Source of the DNA: Cryptomeria japonica
Lineage: Eukaryota; Streptophyta; Pinopsida; Cupressales; Cupressaceae
Length of the DNA stretch: 64,000 nucleotides
Direction of reading: 5' to 3'
NCBI RefSeq assembly: GCF_030272615.1
Contig: NC_081415.1
Coordinates: forward strand, 418,772,757 to 418,836,756
Numbering within the stretch: the first letter of the stretch is position 1; each line of letters begins with the position of its first letter. The notes under the pieces were generated by a model. The model ran no database searches and had not been told where the DNA came from. It was given only the letters and a program-made list of their open reading frames with translations. This document shows, piece after piece, positions 1 through 10,779 of this stretch. A program made the position numbers and the translations under genes.

Positions 1-1244
1 GTTTTTAATTTAGTTTTCAATTTTGGTTTATAATTTTTATATTCTTATTTTTTATATTTTTTTATTTTGGACTAATCTTTTGGTGGACTAACGTTTTGTG
101 CAGCTTGTTCCCGTGTGTTGAAGACTAGAAACAAAAAAAACTACTAACGTCATTTGATGCATGATGCATGTCGAAGAAATGATGATTTCAAACTGATTGC
201 CTGAATTTTAGATTAGATCACACTTTAATTGATGCTTTAAAATCAAAAAGTGTTTGTTGTGTCTTGAGCAATAGGCTCTTTGTATTTTACCTTTTAGTGG
301 GCCTGCCTCCCGAGAAGCCCTTAAGGCCGAGTGAGAGGGAACAACCCAAGTGGTAATGAGGCTAAGGCCAAGCCCATCCAAACCACTATAAATAAATGTG
401 TTTATGAGGAAACTTGCAGGCAACAGGTGTTGATCTGTCATACTAACATATATCTCCCTCAACATCTGTGTGATGCGTAAAAAACCGCAAGGGCTGGGAG
501 GCCTCATTAAATTGAGCAAAATGATGCATGTATGGCCACTTGAATGGATGCCCTTACTAGAATTTCATTATTTTAGTAGCCAAAAACCTTCTATTTTCTA
601 GTTTAGGAGGTTGGACCTCTGAAGTCGTCCCACACTCTCATAGTTCAAAGTAGAGACGACAAATTTCTTGAGATCCTTAGATCTTTGGAAATTGAAATAT
701 TGGTATGCCCAATAAGTGAGTATCATAGAGGGTAGCTAGTGCTACCAATATTGTAAGTTATCCGCTCTGAATGAGTAAGGCTCAGATTAATTTTCACAGT
801 GGGAACCCAACAAGTATTGTCTCTGCCAGCCAAGGATTTGTACTTGAATGAGATTTTATTGTAAACATAAAAACAAAAACATCCCGTCTGCCGTATTTTA
901 AGTGTGTTGAAAACAAAAATTTCACAATCAAACATCACACATGAAACTAGTAACATTGTAACTATACCTTGTGAACCTCCACTTTTGTCCAACAGTCAAA
1001 TAGTGCAAATGTCTGCATGATTTCTCACAAGACTAAAACCCCTAGGTGAAGACCTATATTCCAATTTTCAAACATAGACATCATAGTCCAAGGTTCATTA
1101 GAAAATACATATTGAAGAAATACCACAATCATGACATATTACTGAGAATTTTTTTATGATCGCCCTTTGAGGAATGAACCAGACCTACATATCCAATACA
1201 ATCCTAGGGCTCCTACTTGAGACACATATTTTTGGGGAATCATT
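1..1244. other. Unassigned AT-rich flank
   Basis: No protein domain, RNA gene or clear LTR was recognised. The short ORFs have no family resemblance I can name. A TATA-like ACTATAAATAAA lies near 390, so this could be part of an LTR. Because E1 (1245-14920) is flanked by a near-matching 5-bp duplication, this stretch should be the left-hand continuation of the sequence that resumes at 14921, that is, part of the older host element or its flank. Confidence 0.4.
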
Positions 1245-2319
1245 TGTAGTGTCCTAAATTGTGCCTAGTACATTTATGACACTTATGCATGGTTCCCAGT
1301 ACATTAATGACAAACTCATTATCAAAATCCTATCATTTTGACATCATGGGTCCTGAAGGCAACATGCCCCTGTTTTCCCTGAAACCCCATTTGGGCCTAT
1401 ATTTGGTAGGACAATAGTGCGACATACAAAAATATCCATGCCATGCTAACATCCTAATAGATCCATAGAATATCGTATCTTGTTGTTAGTTAGGCGTCTT
1501 CCAATGTATGTCCCTTGGCTTGCTTTCGGCTGCAACGAATCTCCACACCTCTCCCCAGCCTTAAGACACTCTTCTTTTCTCATTTGAAAGGGTTATACTC
1601 TTGGTTACTTCTTGGCTCTTATCTCTCTCTGGATCTCATTATGTTCTTTTGAACTCTCTACAAGAACTCTCAAGCTATCTCTATCCATAGCACTCTTGCA
1701 ATCATCTTGCAACAACTAGCACGTATCTTGAGCTTCATCATGCTCATATCTCAAAAGGGAGGTAGGTTTGGCTACACACCTTGTCTTCCCTTTATCATTT
1801 ATCTCCATATTTTATTATTTCATGCAATTTATCTATCATATATCTTAGTGTATATATCATCTAAGTGCATTTAGCTTATTAATATATCATTTTTTTATCT
1901 ATCTACAATAGAGGTTTGCTTCCATTAAGCGAAGTATAGTTTCTATTTGTATTTTATCTTTTATCTTTTATCCAATCTATTTATTTGGTTGTTCGTAGAG
2001 GTGGAAACACCATATCGGGGGTCTGACTGAGGCATACCCCTATATAGCCCCAACATTTCCCCCCATCTTCGCATGTACAGGTGACACACAAGTTCTGTGC
2101 AGTCAAGGAGTGTTGTTGTTATCTTTCCATGGAATTTTGTGCACTATGGTTATATAGATGATAGTGTGTCGCACAAACATTTGCACACTGCTTTGGTGTT
2201 CAAAACCTAAGACATGCCTAGTCTTCTGGTATAATATTCTTTTAATTCTTTACCATGCTGTTGTTAACTTAGATTTTCATATTCCATCATCTTAGAGGTA
2301 ACATATCCCATCCTCTATA
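1245..2319 (+). repeat. E1 5' LTR
   Basis: Direct repeat of 13786-14920, alignable over its whole length. It is about 60 bp shorter because a segment just before the last 40 bp, present in the 3' copy (about 14760-14885), is missing here. It begins TG; the end reads TA where the 3' LTR reads CA. The copies differ by many substitutions, which implies an old insertion. Confidence 0.87.
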
Positions 2320-2322
2320 TTT

Positions 2323-2340
2323 TGGTGAACTTGATGTGAA
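2323..2340 (+). other. Candidate primer-binding site of E1
   Basis: TGGTGAACTTGATGTGAA starts three bases after the LTR end. TGG is the expected complement of a tRNA CCA tail and the position is right. I cannot name the tRNA, so the call rests on place and the TGG start only. Confidence 0.4.
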
Positions 2341-2693
2341 TGCCTAATGTTAGATCTCTTCTTCTTTAAGTTTAATACTTTTGACAAGGCATTCTCTAAG
2401 GATGACTTCAATATGTTAGATGAAGTTTTAGATGATTTCTTAGAAGAACATCTCTCCAAAACAAATGTAAAAGAATTGTCATCTTCCACAACATGCTCAT
2501 TTGAAAATGAGAGGTCTATGAATGTTATTGTTGTCTCTGTAGCTCCTCAAAGGCCTAAGAGACCTTAGATTAATGTGACTCTGGCAAGTCCTTCTCCAAA
2601 GAAAGTTTAAACCATTAATGGAAAACCTTTTAAAGGAGAAATTTCTGATTTATACATTGTTTTTGCAATCTAAATAGTTGTCTTACAATATCA

Positions 2694-3500
2694 TTGCTCA
2701 CATGTATAATACTTGAAGGAATAAGCAAACTTTTGATCAACCACAAGTCTCTTTATCACCCTCTTAGCCTAGTCTTCCTCAAGCACCTTTACCGACAGAT
2801 AAATGAATATGTGACTATGATCTTATCGAGAAACTTAAGAATACTCCCGCTAAGATCTCATAGACCAACAGATGTGAATTTATTGATGGATCATATTTGT
2901 GTAGATTCACTAAATATTAATTTCTATCCTCATGAATTTCCACCTCCAGGAGTGAGAAATTTGGTAGATCCTTTAATGGTAATTGCTCATGTGAACGATG
3001 CTGGTATTAGATGAACACTTGTTGATACGGTCTTTGCAATTAATGTTTGTAGCCTGGATCTGTTACCAAAAATCAAGGTGGATCCAAACACCTTGGCAAC
3101 TTCCTCCCTGTTTATCCAAGGATTTGACAATAGTGGTAAAACCGCTATAGCAACGGTTATACTGCCCTTGAAGGTTGGGACTATTACTATTCCAAACTTT
3201 GTACATGTGATGCTAGGTCCTTTGTCTTATAATCTCCTTTTGGGTAAATCATGGCTTCACGCTTTGGGAGCTATATCTTCTACACTTCATGGATCTCTAA
3301 AGTTTGTAGCTAATAACAAAGTTGTCACAATCAAGGTTGATCCTGAAGATATGCACCTTTGTCAAATAGCAGCAATTGATCAAGCCTCAGTTGCGCCTTC
3401 TTTTCAAAATTATGTACCTACCTTATCGTCTTTAGTGACAAATTCTTCTCCTATCCCTTCCCTTAAAAAGGAAGATCAGAAGAGTAAGGAAGAAGAGTAA
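2694..3500 (+). pseudogene. E1 aspartic protease region
   Basis: Two ORF segments (2694-3014 and 3078-3500), separated by stop codons, together give a retropepsin-like domain of the Tat type. The active-site region reads LVDTVFAINVCS near 3016-3050, so the Gly of the D-T/S-G motif is replaced by Val. The C-terminal half has the typical ILPLKVGTITIPNFVHVM stretch and then YNLLLGKSWLH, matching the 'LLGRPWLH' strand of plant retrotransposon proteases. The domain would release gag and pol products in the virus-like particle. A Lys/Glu-rich tail follows. With the altered active site and upstream stops it should be inactive. Assignment to protease is firm; the N-terminal limit, where gag should end, is not. 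Confidence 0.78.
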
Positions 3501-3695
3501 GGAAGTCCTGAAGGAGGAAGTTCCTAAAAAGAAAGATCTTGTGGAGGAGAAACTACCTAGGGAGTAGGATTTTTTAAAATAAGACTCCCCTAAAGTAGAT
3601 CTCCCTGAGGTACAAGCCTTGGAGTCTACTCCTAACAAACCATCTTCAACTAAATTATCTTGTCCATCCAAAGTAAATGCATGTTTGTGTGATGA

Positions 3696-4046
3696 TTGGG
3701 GTTCCTTAGATTCACCAATTATCATGTTGGTGAATACAAGGTAGATCCTGTCTATCTGAAGTTTCCCAAGATTTCATTCACTTTGGCTACAAAAGACAAC
3801 TATGCATCTATAAAGTCAGGTGATGCTTATCATGTTGATCATCTTTTCTATACAAAACCTCCTTCATTTAAGGAATTGCATGATATTTATGGTCTTGGAT
3901 ATAAGATTGTATCACAACTTGGTTATGATGGAAAAGGTTGTGGACCTAATGGACAAGGTATTCAAATTCCTTTTGAAGTTGAACCTCATCACCACAACAT
4001 CAGACTAGGATATTGCCATACCGATAGTAGAACAAAACCATGGTAA
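3696..4046 (+). pseudogene. E1 G-patch domain between protease and RT
   Basis: This 116-residue ORF holds a glycine-patterned segment at about residues 65-108: GLGYKIVSQLGYDGKGCG, then NGQGIQIPFEV, then IRLGY. The spacing of aromatic-glycine pairs and the QGI-P turn match the G-patch family (a nucleic-acid binding or helicase-activating module). G-patches also follow the protease in some betaretroviruses, and I recall them in plant retroelement polyproteins. Here it lies in the expected polyprotein direction, between protease (ending 3500) and RT (from about 4590). The frame upstream is broken (3500-3696), so it is a fossil. What the domain does in Tat elements is unknown; an RNA-binding role is inference. 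Confidence 0.68.
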
Positions 4047-4279
4047 TTGTTAGCATGATTTCTATTGACCCTCTTCCTCTTGATCTTTTTCATCTAGAAC
4101 TTATTGATAACACAATGCTGCCTAATGAAGTTCCCTTGGACCTTTTTCCTTTGGAAGAATCCTTGAAGGAATTTCCAGGTGCGTACACTAAATTCCCCTC
4201 TTATCACCATAAACGTCGATTCCCTTATTGTTTAAATATTTGTGTGTTTTGGAGAATCCATTGATAGGGGGCACCTTTA

Positions 4280-5690
4280 TCTTATAATGAGGAGCATATA
4301 CCCATGTCTCATCCAGAAGACCATAGTGTACTCCTTAGCGGAGAGGCTACTGACATCATTATGAGTGACAAAACTCCTGATAAGGTCATCAAGGTCATGA
4401 AGTGTTTATCCTCCGAGGAGTCTAAAGAATATTCTGATCTTTTACTTTAGTTCCTCGATATCTTTTCTTGGTCTTGTGAAGAAATTTTGGGCATTGATGA
4501 GTCAATTGTGGTACATAATATCATATGAAGTCACAATGCTAAACCTGTGAAATAGAAGATTCAAAAGATGAATCCCAAGGTGGATTTATTAATCAAGACA
4601 TAGATAGAAAATATTTTTAAGGCTGGTTTTATCCTTCCCATTGACTATTCACCTTGGATCTCAAACATTTTCCCAATTAGCAAACCTAATGGTCAAATTC
4701 GTATTTGCATTGATTTTCAAGATGTGAATAAAGCTTCTCTCAAAGATGATTTTCCACTCCTGAAAATTGACATGATCATAGATTCAACCACAAATCATGC
4801 TTTTCTCTCTTTTATGGATAGTTTCTCAAGATATAATCAAATGCATATTAATATAGAAGAGCAATATAGAACTTCCTTCATGAATCCTTGGAAAACTTTT
4901 TCTATGTTGTCATGCCATTTGGGTTGAAGAATGTAGGAGAAACCTATCAATGATATATGAACTTGATATTCCATGATTTCATCCATAAAATCTTAGAAGA
5001 TTATGTCAATGATATCTTGGTAAAATCCGTTGCTCATTAAGAACATATCAAAAATCTTTGATTAGTCTTTGAGAGGATTTGATTATACAAGATGAGACTG
5101 AATCCCCTTAAGTGCATCTTTGGTGTGGATGTTGAGAAACTTTTGGGATTCATTGTCTCTCGTTGAGGAATTGAGATAGATACTAATAAAATCAATGCAA
5201 TTGTAAACATGCCTCCACCTAAAATATTTCCCAGCTTCATAGTTTTCAAGGGAAGATTCAACCATTCGTAGGTTTGTAGCGCAACTGGTTGATCGTACGC
5301 TTCCCTTCACGCGGTTGCTGAAGAAGGATGTTCATTTCAAATGGAACAAGTAATGCCAAGAAGATTTTGATTCTATTAAGAATTATTTAGCTAACCCTCC
5401 TATCTTAATGATGGCTATATCTAATAGACATTTCTTTTTGTACATTTTTTCCTCGTCTCATGCTCTCATAACTTTGCTAGCTTAGCATGATGATGAAGGG
5501 CAAGAAAGAGCAGTCTTTTACATTAGTCATACCTTGATAAATTATGAAACTTGATATTCTATCGAGGAAAAGCAATATCTAGATCTTGTCTTCGTGACAC
5601 AAAAGTTAAGACATTACATCCTTCATGCAGGATCATGGGTTATTCCTAAGAATGACATCCTTAAGCATCTCTTTTAAAAATATGATCTTT
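4280..5690 (+). pseudogene. E1 reverse transcriptase plus first RNase H
   Basis: Conceptual reading across frames shows RT blocks in order: AGFILPIDYSPWISNIFPI, NGQIRICIDFQDVNKA, DDFPLLKIDMIIDSTTNHA, SFMDSFSRYNQ, then the catalytic strand near 4999-5030, which reads DYVNDILVKS. The first Asp of the usual Y-x-D-D is Asn, so polymerase activity should be lost. The connection follows (LLGFIVSR near 5140, QLVDRTLPFTRLLKKD near 5280), then a weak RNase H (FYISHTLIN, ILHAGSWVIP at 5510-5650). Stops occur near 4450, 4529, 4556, 5040, 5164 and elsewhere. The blocks match the Tat lineage better than chromoviruses. No intact product is possible. Confidence 0.85.
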
Positions 5691-5710
5691 CAGGTAGATT
5701 GGCTAAATAG

Positions 5711-6345
5711 GTGATGTTTCTTTCTAAGTTTGACTTGAGATTCATTACTCATAATTCAATCAAAGGGCAAGCCATCACTGACCATTTGGCTGATGCCCCA
5801 TTTGAAAAATCTTTTCATACCTTAGACCTTTTCCCTGATGAAGATGTATTAACCACTAGTCAAGAGCTCGTATGGGATATGTATTTTGATGGATTGAGAT
5901 GTCATATTGGTTCAAGAGAAGTTGTGGTCTTGGTCTCTCCCAAAGGAAAACCAATCCCTCTTTCATTCCGTTTAGAATTTTATTGCACTAACAATATCGT
6001 TGAGTACGAATCCTTAATTGTCAAGTTATGTGCCGTGATTGCCATGGATGTGAAACACGTCCGCATCCATGGGGACCCTAAGCTTATTACAAATCAGGTT
6101 ATAGGTGCATATCACATTAAGCAACTGAAGTTATTCAGTATAAGGATTTAGTCACAACCATACAAAAATATTTCACTACTTATATGATCGATAATATTTC
6201 ACAGAGAGAAAACCGTCATGTAGATGCAATGGTAAGCGCTGCTTCCCTTGTAGGCTCGGACTTTGGTCAGGACAATTATCATTTTGTAGTACAAGTACTC
6301 CACTCTCTAGTTGTAACCGATCAAATATAATTCTATAGTTTTATG
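5711..6345 (+). pseudogene. E1 second (archaeal-type) RNase H
   Basis: From about 5870 the translation reads WDMYFDGLRCHIGSREVVV, then SPKGKPIPLSFRL, CTNNIVEYESLIV, KHVRIHGDPKLITNQVIG. This is the D-G, E-x-E-A-L, D-S pattern of the extra RNase H that Tat/Ogre elements carry beside the one attached to RT. The first Asp and the EYE stretch are present, while the usual GDSDL reads GDPKL. A tail RENRHVDAMVSAASLV (about 6210-6250) matches the 'ENRxADALA' end of the domain. The frame breaks at 6151. Reading then continues to about 6395 (GEWFTHIYNYL) before the Copia LTR insertion interrupts the element. Confidence 0.82.
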
Positions 6346-6399
6346 TGCGCTCAAATTGATTCAGGAGAATGGTTCACACACATTTATAATTATCTTTAT

Positions 6400-9095
6400 T
6401 GGAAACAATGCAAAAAACTGAGAGGGGGGTAAAACAATTTGCACAAAAACTCACTATAACATAAACCACAAAATAGATCTGATAATTAATAGTTAAAGTA
6501 TGAGACAATGCTACATCAATAACACACACAACACTAAGATTTTTTATGTGGAAAAATCAGTTAAGGGAAAAACCATGGTGGGAACCTACCCACAATGAGA
6601 TAATACCTTGTTAGGAGTAAATGAAAATATTATAATGGGGAATGCACATGCATTTAGGTGCATTGCTTAGAGCTCACAACTCAAAATAAGAAACACAAAA
6701 TGGCTACAACCTTAAGGGAAGGATCACTGCCTTTAAGGAAGTCTCATTGACTTACAAAATTATTTAGACAACAATCTGGATCACATGAACTGTGAAACTA
6801 GTATCTCCATATGCCTGAGTACAGTTCCAGTTAAGCAAACAATTTGCTCTGCAACACTTCTCTTCTCCTTCACACTTTTGAAAGATCAAATCACTTCTTC
6901 ACACATCCAACTCGATCATAAACACAATTACAATGTAGACATTTATAGACATATATCTTACATGATTAATACATTTATTTATACAAACCCTCAACCCATG
7001 AAATAGCGGTGTGCTAAACCCTCAATACAATTTACAAAGTAATAACCTCACATGCTACAACAATACATGTAGACCAAAAGGATGTCATCTAAGACATAGT
7101 TTGGACCCAAATCAATACCAAAAATACGCAACACCTCCAACAATTATGCCTTGATCACCCACAATGCTCTACAACGACCAAGAATGTCACATAACACAAA
7201 GAACACCACCAGTCAAAGAAAATCTTCTATAAAACACACAATAATAAATGTAGATCACCAATACAAATAGAACACGATCTAGAGACATTCACAAGAAATG
7301 TGAATTGCACCATAACAACCAAAACAACTTGGATTACAAGAATCATCATCATCTCTCTATCGGAGCTCAAGAACACCATCACAACTAACTGTCAGCGTAA
7401 AAGATTTTCTTGTGGATATCCAAATCATGAACCAAATGAACCGAGGAAACATATCAATGTAAAAAACACATCCCACACAAAAGATATAGAAATTACATAG
7501 CAATATGGAGTGATGATGGGAAAAAAGAAAAGAAAGATTCAATGGTTATAGTCAAATAAAATATTCAAAACATAAAATAAACCATTTATACCTTGCTATT
7601 TTACCTTCTCCTTTGGGTTGAGGAGTGGATGAAGTGGAATGCGCCCAAATGATCCACTTGATTGGATGTGCTCCTTGTTGATATGTGGTTTTCTCTCCAA
7701 ATAGACAACAAATGGATGGGAGGATGGGATGATGAGTTCTCCAATGGGTGGAGGATGTGGATAACTATGGATGCTAAGTGATCAAGGATGCTAATTGATT
7801 ATAATGAGGATGCTAAGGAAATGATTCTATGCACAAATGAGTAACATCGGATTACTTGAATATGAGATGAGAAATGAAGGGGAGGAGACCCCAATTTATA
7901 GATTGGAAGGGAGATGAATGGACGATTGAGATTGAAAGAAGATCAAGGGTAGAGATTGAAAGAAGGTGGGGACATGGATTGAAGGGACATGGTGTGGAGA
8001 CCAAGAGATTTTCCACAAAGACATTTCTTGCCTCCACACTCCACAATGTATATGGGGAAGAGATCCTCAAGTACATTGGGAAGACAAAAAGGAATTAAAA
8101 ATTCCTTGGGGGAGGACAAGGGAATTAAAAATTCCCAAATAATGAGGTGCATGGGGAAAGGAAATGGGAAAAGGAATTAAAAATTCCTTTGGAAGATGAG
8201 AGTGCATGGGAGAATGAGAAATTTTGAAATCCTTGAAATGATCCAATTAGGTGTATTTAAGGTTGGAAGGTGAAGGCGACAAGAGGGGACAATCCATTTG
8301 TGACAATTGGTTGACTTGGTGGCTAATCATGGGGATTAGCCAGTAGCAAATGATTAGAAAGGGTGATTAGGAGTATTAATAAGAGATTAGAAGACAAGTG
8401 GGATTTGTAGGAGGATTTGACAAGAGGAGATAGAATGAGTGGAGGAATTAAAAATTGGTAAATAATAATAAGTGGGCTTGTAGAAGAATTAATTAGGCTG
8501 AGTCTGGATTAAGAGAAGTGATTTGTAGGAATCACATGATTTAGTTAAATAATTTGAATTAATTAACTAAAGGTATTTTAGAAGAATTAATTAATTGAAT
8601 GCCTTTGGAAGAATAAGGGAATAATTGATTTATTTAATAAATCAATTATTGGACTATAGTGACAGGATTAATTAAAATAAATTTAATTAATTCTAAGAAG
8701 ATTAAAGGGGATCATAATTAAATAAATAAATTATTAGTAAGGTTAAATTAATTAAAATAATTAATTTAAGAACCTAAATGGAGCATAAACCAGAATATCG
8801 AATAACATGAACAACTGAATAACATCTTCAATACCGGATGACCAAACTCAATCAAAATATCATGCAAACCTCTGAAAATAGGAACAAACCATCTACAAAC
8901 ACCATACACAATACCCTTTAATTTGCATCACCTCATCTCTGACTCACATGCTAAACCAACTCATCCAATCAAACTGCAACACTGGAATACATAGAAGAAT
9001 ATGTTAACAAAGATTTCCAACAATCTCCCCATCAAAAATCTCAACATATATTGACATCAATGACAACACATCAAAAAATATCCAACAATCTCAAA
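6400..9095 (-). mobile_element. Copia-type LTR fragment inserted in E1 pol
   Basis: Read on the minus strand this runs from TGTTGGAAATC (9022) to TGTTTCCA (6400). It shows the same layout as the Copia LTR at 60250-61327: a CCACCATGGTTTTTCCC block (here near 6550-6590) and a C-tract just before the 3' end (6424-6429). Upstream of the LTR on the minus strand (9023-9095) lie GATGGGGAGA, a polypurine-like tract, and a TTGTCATTGATGTCAA-like stretch typical of the 3' end of Copia interiors. So this is one LTR plus a scrap of interior. No primer-binding site follows it at 6400. E1 pol coding resumes near 9096. The 2.6 kb length seems inflated by a further block at about 7560-8765. Confidence 0.68.
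7560..8765. repeat. Purine-rich then TTAATTAA-rich block, possible nested solo LTR
   Basis: The composition changes sharply from A/C-rich Copia LTR sequence to G/A-rich DNA (7600-8480), then to a run of AATTAATTAA motifs (8490-8765). Removing it would leave a Copia LTR of about 1.4 kb, close to the 1.08 kb relative at 60250. It includes three interrupted palindromes GGAATTAAAAATTCC at 8091-8105, 8121-8135 and 8172-8187. No coding potential was recognised and no target duplication could be fixed. Confidence 0.35.
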
Positions 9096-10325
9096 ACCGG
9101 AAGTTTTCCCGATGACGCTCGCAAGAGCTTGCATGTGCGAATTTAAAAACTTGTTGCTCATTATATCCTCTTATAGAATGCCCTTTATCGAAGATCATAT
9201 AATGGCATTCTTCTACATTGTTTGACAAAAGCTGAGATACCCCTTACCCTCTAGGAAGGCCATTCAGGCTCTAGAGGTGGGAATTTTGGGGGAAAGTCTA
9301 TGATCCACAAGCTGATTTACATGGGTTATTATTGGAAATTAATGGAACAAGATTCCTTTTCCTTTGTCAATAAATGCCCCCAATGTCAACAATATAGTAA
9401 CTTGATTCAAGCCCCCGCACAGGAGCTCCGAACTCAAGCTTCTCCATGGCCTTTTTAGACATGAGGGTTGGATATCATTGGAAAGATATCTCCCCATTCC
9501 TCTAAGGGTCATACCTTTATCATTACTGCTACATATTATTTCACAAAGTGGGTTGAGGCTATACCGTTGAGATCCACCACTGCTGATATGATTTGTGGAT
9601 TCATTATGGATATCATCATTTATCGTTTTGGTTTGCCTGCTACCCTTGTATTTGATAATGGTACACTATTTAAGAACAAGGAGGTTAAGCAATTTCTTGA
9701 GAAGTTTCACATCTATCATCTTTTTTCTACACCTTATTATCCTCAGTCTAACAGTTAAGCAAAAATATCTAACAAAACTATTGAACAGATTCTATGTAAG
9801 ACTATTACTAAACATGGTAAAGATTGGCACACTTAGCTAGATATGCATTATGAGCCTATTGCACAAGTGTACGTACGAATATGAGGACAACACCCTACAA
9901 CCTCATATATGGTGCTGATGCTATCATGCCTCTTGAGTTGGAGATTCCAATCATTATGCATCTCCCTAAAAGGGCTTATTGATGATGATTCTTATTGTAC
10001 CCTTTGTCTCAATTAGCTTGAGTTTTTGGATGAGCATCATTTGAAGGCCCTTCAACATCTTTAGGCTTATAAAAAGTCTTTATCTAAACAACATAACTAA
10101 AGTGTGCTACCCTGAGCCTTTAATATAGGTGACTTGATTCTTTGTGAGAAACAAAGAAATGTCAATGCATCACCTAATCAAATAGGGAAGTTTAGTCTGA
10201 ATTTGTTGGCACCATACATCATCACCTCAATTTATGGTTCTGGTGCTTATGGTTTATCTCATATGGATGGTATGCCTCTCAATGAACCTATAAACACTCT
10301 GCACCTGTGTAGATATTATGCATAG
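9096..10325 (+). pseudogene. E1 integrase
   Basis: The zinc-binding end is visible in broken frames (KCPQCQQYSNLIQAPAQEL near 9370-9430). The core in 9468-9758 reads MDIIGKISPHSSKGHTF, ATYYFTKWVEAIPL, FDNGTLF. The first catalytic Asp position carries Tyr (ATYYF for ATDYF), the second Asp (DNG) is kept, and the Glu region after a stop near 9758 reads SNSxAKISNKT with Lys at the Glu site. Downstream are TPYNLIYGADAIMPLELEIP (9890-9945, frame shifted) and a C-terminal ORF (10134-10325) with GPYI-like and SGAYGLSHMDGMPL segments, ending HLCRYYA, like the HLRKFYA end of Tat pol. Complete in outline but catalytically dead. Confidence 0.86.
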
Positions 10326-10779
10326 AAGAAAAGATGTATGTATCATATGCGTGACACTTAGATCTCTATAATAGTCGCATCATCATATATATCTTCATCA
10401 ACATGACATTTAATCATCTTTGTTTTATGGAGTGACTGTGCATATACATGTCTGCATGTGTGTGCATGCATGTGTATACATGTTCTATCTATATCTCAAA
10501 AACATCTATACAATGATCATCATGGAATTTAATCATTCATATATACAAAAATATGTAAATTAAATCATGATATTATCTAATCTAAACCATCCATCACATG
10601 AGTATACATAATGAGCATATAGAACTAAAAGTACATCCATCCATAATGACACAAGATAAGATCACAATGATGAATCTACATAAGTACATCCGTATATAAA
10701 TCAAAAGAATGCTATACATTTGATGAATAAAAAATGGATCAATCTATACAAGTCAAAATATCTCATGATCCCCTAGGAG
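10326..10779. other. Non-coding spacer between pol and antisense ORF of E1
   Basis: AT-rich sequence with many ATCAT and CATATA repeats and a TG-rich patch at 10437-10477 (TGCATGTGTGTGCATGCATG). Nothing coding was recognised. It lies directly after the pol end and before the antisense coding region. Confidence 0.5.

Noticed and set aside
208-992. Minus-strand ORFs of 103 and 89 residues near the left edge.
   Set aside because: No family resemblance, low-complexity composition and no supporting signals.
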